Shown piece by piece: positions 56,409 through 59,408 of a stretch of DNA of 59,408 nt; within the stretch, counting starts at the first letter, position 1, and every line of letters begins with the position of its first letter. The notes under the pieces are model-generated. The model was not told the origin of the DNA. It saw only the letters and a program-made list of their open reading frames with translations, and did no database searches. The translations under genes were made by a program, and so were the position numbers. The DNA comes from JANNNX01 sp031398745 (GTDB lineage: Bacteria; Actinomycetota; Acidimicrobiia; Acidimicrobiales; CADCSY01): assembly GCA_031398745.1 (NCBI GenBank), contig JANNNX010000078.1:1-59408 (forward strand), read 5' to 3'.

Positions 56409-57134
56409 TCAGCTCGGCGCCGGGAACGGCAACGGGGGCAGGTTGACCACCCGCGCCGGCTCGGCCGCCTCCGGCACCGCCGCCGGCGACCCGCCGACGA
56501 CCTGGTAGCGCACGTCGAGCAGCCGGCGCCAGGATCCGGCGGCCAGGGCCGGCACCAGCAGGCGGGCGGCCCGTCCCCGGCGGGCTCGGGCCTCGGCCCG
56601 GAAGGCGATGGCCGACGAGCGCGACAGCGCCCGCTCGACCCGGCGCTGGCGGCGCCACAGGGGATGACGCACCAACCGGCGCTGGGTGTCGGCGCCGGCC
56701 CGGGTCAGCACCGCGACGTCGGAGTCGCCGGCGAGCACGGCCGCCGCCACCCGGCGGAGCTGGCTCGGGGGGTCGGCCAGGTCGGGGGCGACGACCATCA
56801 CCACCCGGCCGCTGGCCAGTTCGGCGGCATCGACCAACGCCGCCCCGGCCTCGACCGCCGGTCGGCCGGCATCGACCAGGCGGTGCCGCTCGGGTGTCGA
56901 CCAGGGCGCCCACCACAGGCGCAGCGCCCGGTGCCGGGCCCCGGCATCGACGAATACGACCTCCGAGCCGTCGGCTGCCGCGCCCAGGGCCACGTGGAGG
57001 TCGGCCAGCAGACTCCGGGCCCGATCGTCGGGCGGACCGGGGACGACGATCGTCAACGGCCGAACCAGATCGACGGGTGCCTGGGCGTCACGAAGGGCAG
57101 CGGGACCACGCCGGGGGCGTCGAGCGAAGGGCAT
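56409..57134 (-). CDS. Hypothetical protein, possibly glycosyltransferase-like
   Basis: 241 residues. ATG 57134 has GGAG six bases upstream. N-terminal LTIVVPGPPDDRARSLLADL, GSEVVFVDAGAR and VVMVVAPDLADPPSQLRR look like the nucleotide-binding half of a GT-A fold in which the DxD became APDLAD. The C-terminal 100 residues are Arg/Ala-rich helices ending in VVNLPPLPFPAPS. Function not assignable. The open frame continues upstream antisense to the next gene by chance. Confidence 0.55.
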   Translation of the reverse strand: MPFARRPRRGPAALRDAQAPVDLVRPLTIVVPGPPDDRARSLLADLHVALGAAADGSEVVFVDAGARHRALRLWWAPWSTPERHRLVDAGRPAVEAGAALVDAAELASGRVVMVVAPDLADPPSQLRRVAAAVLAGDSDVAVLTRAGADTQRRLVRHPLWRRQRRVERALSRSSAIAFRAEARARRGRAARLLVPALAAGSWRRLLDVRYQVVGGSPAAVPEAAEPARVVNLPPLPFPAPS

Positions 57135-57297
57135 TGCGGGCTCCGGGAAGCAGGGCGACTCGGGAAGCCGGCCATGCTCGCAGAGGCTCCGAAGACTGTC
57201 GAGATGCCACGAGACGTCAGCAGGGTGAACAAATGGGGCCTGAGCGCGTGGAGTGGCGTGGCCGACGCGAGCGGCGACCGGGTGGCCCGGCGAGGGC

Positions 57298-58158
57298 ATG
57301 ATCGCCCGGGTTACGGTCGAGGAGGTGGACCCGGATCCGGGCACCGCCGAACCCGCGACGCGATCTCCCCGGGGCACCGCGCCACCGCCCGGGCGCCTGG
57401 TGCGCCTCGGGGTGGTCGTGCCGGCCGACACCCCATCCGAGCAACTGGGTCTCCTCGCCGGGGTGGCAGCCGCGGCCGGTGTCGGAGTGATCTGGGTCGA
57501 CGCCCGCGACGGCACCGACCCGTGGACGGCCCTGGCCGTCCTCGCCGCCCGCGGCACCGACGTCGGTCTCGGTGTCCACCTCTGGCTGGCACCGGGCCAC
57601 TCGCCGGTCTCGCCACCCGAGGGGTTCCCGGCCGGGCTCGACGTGTCCGCGCTCGGCCGCCCGCTCGAGCTGTCGATCCTGGGAGACGACCAGGCTCGCG
57701 TTATCGATGCGACGCACGACCTCCGCCGCGAGATCGGCCCCCGGTGGGTGATCGGCCGGGAGTGGCGCCCGTCCGGCCACGCCGCCGACGGCCCGGCGAC
57801 CGACGGCGACGACCTGGTGGTAGTCGCGGGCGAGGATCGACCGTTGGGCGACACCCTCGCCCGGCTCGGCCGCCACCTGGACGACGGGGCCCCACTCGAG
57901 CGGCCCGGCGTCGCGGTGCTGGCTGCGGCGTCGATCGGCCGCACCACGGCCGAGGCCGAGGCCCGGGCATCGCTCGCCCGCGACCACCCCTACGGCCACC
58001 CGAAGGACGTCGGGCTGTTCGGCACCCTCGAACAGGTCCACGCCGCGGTGGTGGCCCTGGCCCGTGCCGGGGTCACCGACCTCCGCTGCACCCTGCCGAC
58101 CCTCGCGGACGTGGCCGACGCCGTCGGCCAGTTGACGGCGGCCACCCGGCGGCCCTGA
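57298..58158 (+). CDS. Luciferase-like (LLM) fold protein, atypical
   Basis: 286 residues. A 35-residue Pro/Thr/Arg leader, then RLVRLGVVVPADTPSEQL and LAVLAARGTDVGLGVHLWLA. The end, VGLFGTLEQVHAAVVALARAGVTDLRCTLPTL, is typical of the C-terminus of F420/FMN-dependent luciferase-like enzymes (GTPEQV...L..AGV..). Shorter than the usual 300-340 residues, and the middle lacks clear cofactor motifs, so it may have lost activity. ATG 57298. Divergent from the previous gene; the 163-base gap must hold both promoters. Confidence 0.55.
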   Translation: MIARVTVEEVDPDPGTAEPATRSPRGTAPPPGRLVRLGVVVPADTPSEQLGLLAGVAAAAGVGVIWVDARDGTDPWTALAVLAARGTDVGLGVHLWLAPGHSPVSPPEGFPAGLDVSALGRPLELSILGDDQARVIDATHDLRREIGPRWVIGREWRPSGHAADGPATDGDDLVVVAGEDRPLGDTLARLGRHLDDGAPLERPGVAVLAAASIGRTTAEAEARASLARDHPYGHPKDVGLFGTLEQVHAAVVALARAGVTDLRCTLPTLADVADAVGQLTAATRRP

Positions 58159-58167
58159 CCGCCCGAA

Positions 58168-58206
58168 AAGACGGCCCTTGACATCGTCACGCGCCGTCTT
58201 GATACT
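58168..58206 (+). promoter_or_regulatory. Sigma-70-type promoter with overlapping inverted repeat
   Basis: TTGACA (58178-58183), a 17-base spacer and GATACT (58201-58206) form a near-consensus promoter. An exact inverted repeat, AAGACGGC at 58168-58175 and GCCGTCTT at 58193-58200, flanks the -35 and abuts the -10; AAGACGG recurs near 58214. This looks like a repressor or activator site for the dioxygenase genes downstream. Confidence 0.7.
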
Positions 58207-58326
58207 GCTTCAGAAGACGGACAGGTTCGCTCTGCGAAACCGCCCCGGCGGCGACGAGAGCGAGCGAGTACCGACCCAAAAGTCCCGCCTCCCAGGTGGG
58301 CGCGATCGCACGGGGGGTGCGGCGCA

Positions 58327-58821
58327 ATGGCCTACGAGACCCGTTTCGGCTCCCTCGATGAGCACGATCAGGGCGGCGTCGAAGTGATCGACGACGACCC
58401 GCGCCACTACGTGTTCTCCAACATGTTCGACGTCGCCCGCCGCTCCGAACCGTGGGAGCAGGTGGCGGTGGGCAAGAACCAGGAGTACGTGCTCGAGGTG
58501 GTGCGGGCCGAGGGCGAGTCGATGTGGCGGACGGCCGCTCACGACCAGTTCGCGCTGGTGATGGACGGAGCGGTCGAGATCGAGCTGTGCCGCCCCGAGC
58601 ACGACCTGGTGGCGCACGACGCCCAGGGATCGATCGGGCTGCCGGCCGCGCCCGAGGGTCAGACCATGGGCCGGGTCCGCGCCGGCAAGGGTCACATGAC
58701 CCTGCTCCCGGGCGGCGCCGCCTACCGGTGCCGGGCCGACCGACCCAGCGTGTTGCTCATCCAGACCATCGAAGGCCCCGACACCCGCTACCGGTGGAGC
58801 CAGATCTGCCAGACGTACTGA
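58327..58821 (+). CDS. Probable hydroquinone 1,2-dioxygenase small subunit
   Basis: 164 residues. The stretch EVIDDDPRHYVFSNMFDVA, then VAVGKNQEYVLEVVRAEGES and HDQFALVMDGAVEIEL, resembles the small subunit (PnpC/HapC type) of two-component hydroquinone dioxygenases, which open hydroquinone to 4-hydroxymuconic semialdehyde. Recognised from memory of the family, not by a search. Starts 120 bases after the strong promoter and is followed at 44 bases by the matching large subunit, which supports the call. Confidence 0.65.
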   Translation: MAYETRFGSLDEHDQGGVEVIDDDPRHYVFSNMFDVARRSEPWEQVAVGKNQEYVLEVVRAEGESMWRTAAHDQFALVMDGAVEIELCRPEHDLVAHDAQGSIGLPAAPEGQTMGRVRAGKGHMTLLPGGAAYRCRADRPSVLLIQTIEGPDTRYRWSQICQTY

Positions 58822-58864
58822 TCCCCGAGACCTCGGGGCTCGCACCCGCATCCAGGAGGGCACC

Positions 58865-59408
58865 ATGACCGTGACCGACGAGATCGTCGTCGAGGCGTCC
58901 GAGCCCGACGAGCACGGCTACCGCACCTACACGCTGGGCGAGTTCGCCTTCCGCCGCGACGAGTACTTCGTCCACGTCGCCTGGCCCACCGGCTCCCACC
59001 TGATCTCGGCCGACGCCTTCCTCCGGGCCATCCAGCGCGACGTGGCCTGGGACTTCTTCTACGGGACGGTGAACTTCGACGGGGTGGTCGGCACCGTAAA
59101 CCACTACGGCGACGTCGATCTGTTCGCGGGTCGCTACAACGACGCCTACCGCAAGGCCGAGCTCGACCACGTCGAGAACTTCCCGGCGCCCCAGATCCGA
59201 GCGACCTTCGAGGCGATCCTGGCCGACTGGACCAACGACGGCTTCGACCCGTTCGCCAGCCCGGCCGAGACCGGCAGCGCCTTCGGCGACAAGCACGGCG
59301 ACAACCTGGCCGCGGGGGCCCCGCGCCCGGGGGCCGCCGCCCCCCGGGGGGGGGTGGCCCGCGCCGCGGTGTCCCCCCGCCCGCGCCCGGGCGTTGCGGG
59401 CAAACCGG
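58865..59408 (+). CDS. Probable hydroquinone 1,2-dioxygenase large subunit, cut by window edge
   Basis: 181 codons visible, no stop. AGGAGG five bases before ATG 58865. The residues YTLGEFAFRRDEYFVHVAWPTGSH, DVAWDFFYGTVNFDGVVGTVNHYG and AGRYNDAYRKAELDHVENF match the N-terminal half of PnpD/HapD-type large subunits, which hold the Fe(II) site. After about residue 150 (GDKHGDNLAA) the sequence turns into Ala/Gly/Pro/Arg-only codons from near-pure GC and no longer looks like the family, probably because the contig end is unreliable. Confidence 0.6.
   Translation, partial: MTVTDEIVVEASEPDEHGYRTYTLGEFAFRRDEYFVHVAWPTGSHLISADAFLRAIQRDVAWDFFYGTVNFDGVVGTVNHYGDVDLFAGRYNDAYRKAELDHVENFPAPQIRATFEAILADWTNDGFDPFASPAETGSAFGDKHGDNLAAGAPRPGAAAPRGGVARAAVSPRPRPGVAGKP
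59310..59408. other. Low-complexity GC run at the right edge, probable sequence artefact
   Basis: The last 99 bases are almost only G and C with runs up to nine G and six C. They break the amino-acid pattern of the dioxygenase gene. This is typical of poor consensus at a contig end. Confidence 0.6.

Overview
This is a GC-rich chromosomal segment from an actinobacterium. The gene content (mreBCD-mrdA-rodA, ECF sigma factor with a zinc-type anti-sigma factor, two ClpP subunits, dodecin, DoxX, RecB-like nuclease/helicase) and the style of the proteins suggest class Acidimicrobiia. No rRNA or ribosomal marker is present, so that placement is inference. The right end (from about 59310) looks like a low-quality contig end.

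Layout. 1-6.6 kb (minus strand): a radical SAM gene cut by the left edge, then the cell-elongation operon read mreB-mreC-mreD-mrdA-rodA with ATGA-type overlaps. 6.6-12.1 kb (minus): ndk, folC, clpX, clpP, tig and dodecin, covering nucleotide and folate supply, protein folding and proteolysis. 12.3-17.4 kb: a TauE/SafE exporter, five tRNAs in two groups (Pro, Gly, then Arg, His, Lys), a cupin/SnoaL pair, a hydroxyisobutyrate-dehydrogenase-like enzyme facing a split thiamine-diphosphate decarboxylase, and a PPOX flavin protein. 17.4-21.1 kb: Kup potassium transporter, a remnant of a CorC/HlyC-type gene, and a TerC transporter. 21.3-26.2 kb: complete urea ABC transporter urtABCDE. 26.3-28.8 kb: a RsbW-like ATPase and an SPFH protein. 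28.8-33.5 kb: complete phosphate regulon pstSCAB-phoU with a PHO-box-like triple repeat in front of pstS. 33.5-42.1 kb: DoxX, a channel-like protein, fumarylacetoacetase, ECF sigma/anti-sigma pair (anti-sigma frameshifted), rpe, and a 1148-residue RecB-like nuclease/helicase.

42.2-52.1 kb is the accessory heart of the window. A giant secreted RHS/YD-repeat protein (about 1885 residues after repairing one base) has a lower-GC C-terminal tip. It is followed on the same strand by a cassette of unrecognised genes: a 227-residue protein, two paralogous ~390-residue proteins, a tiny two-helix membrane protein, and a second near-identical copy of the 227-residue gene. The order toxin tip, translationally coupled small gene, then duplicated small genes is that of polymorphic toxin-immunity loci. 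The tip and all companion genes belong to families I do not recognise, so this is the best candidate for an undescribed system.

52.1-59.4 kb: a family 2 glycosyltransferase divergent from the RHS gene, an ABC exporter pair (ATPase plus FtsX-like permease) behind an operator-like repeat, a second clpP, tRNA-Leu, two weakly characterised proteins, and the start of a probable hydroquinone 1,2-dioxygenase operon behind a strong promoter that carries an inverted repeat.

Two genes (RHS and anti-sigma factor) are each broken by one extra base in a G/C run. Either the assembly has homopolymer errors or these are real frameshifts.
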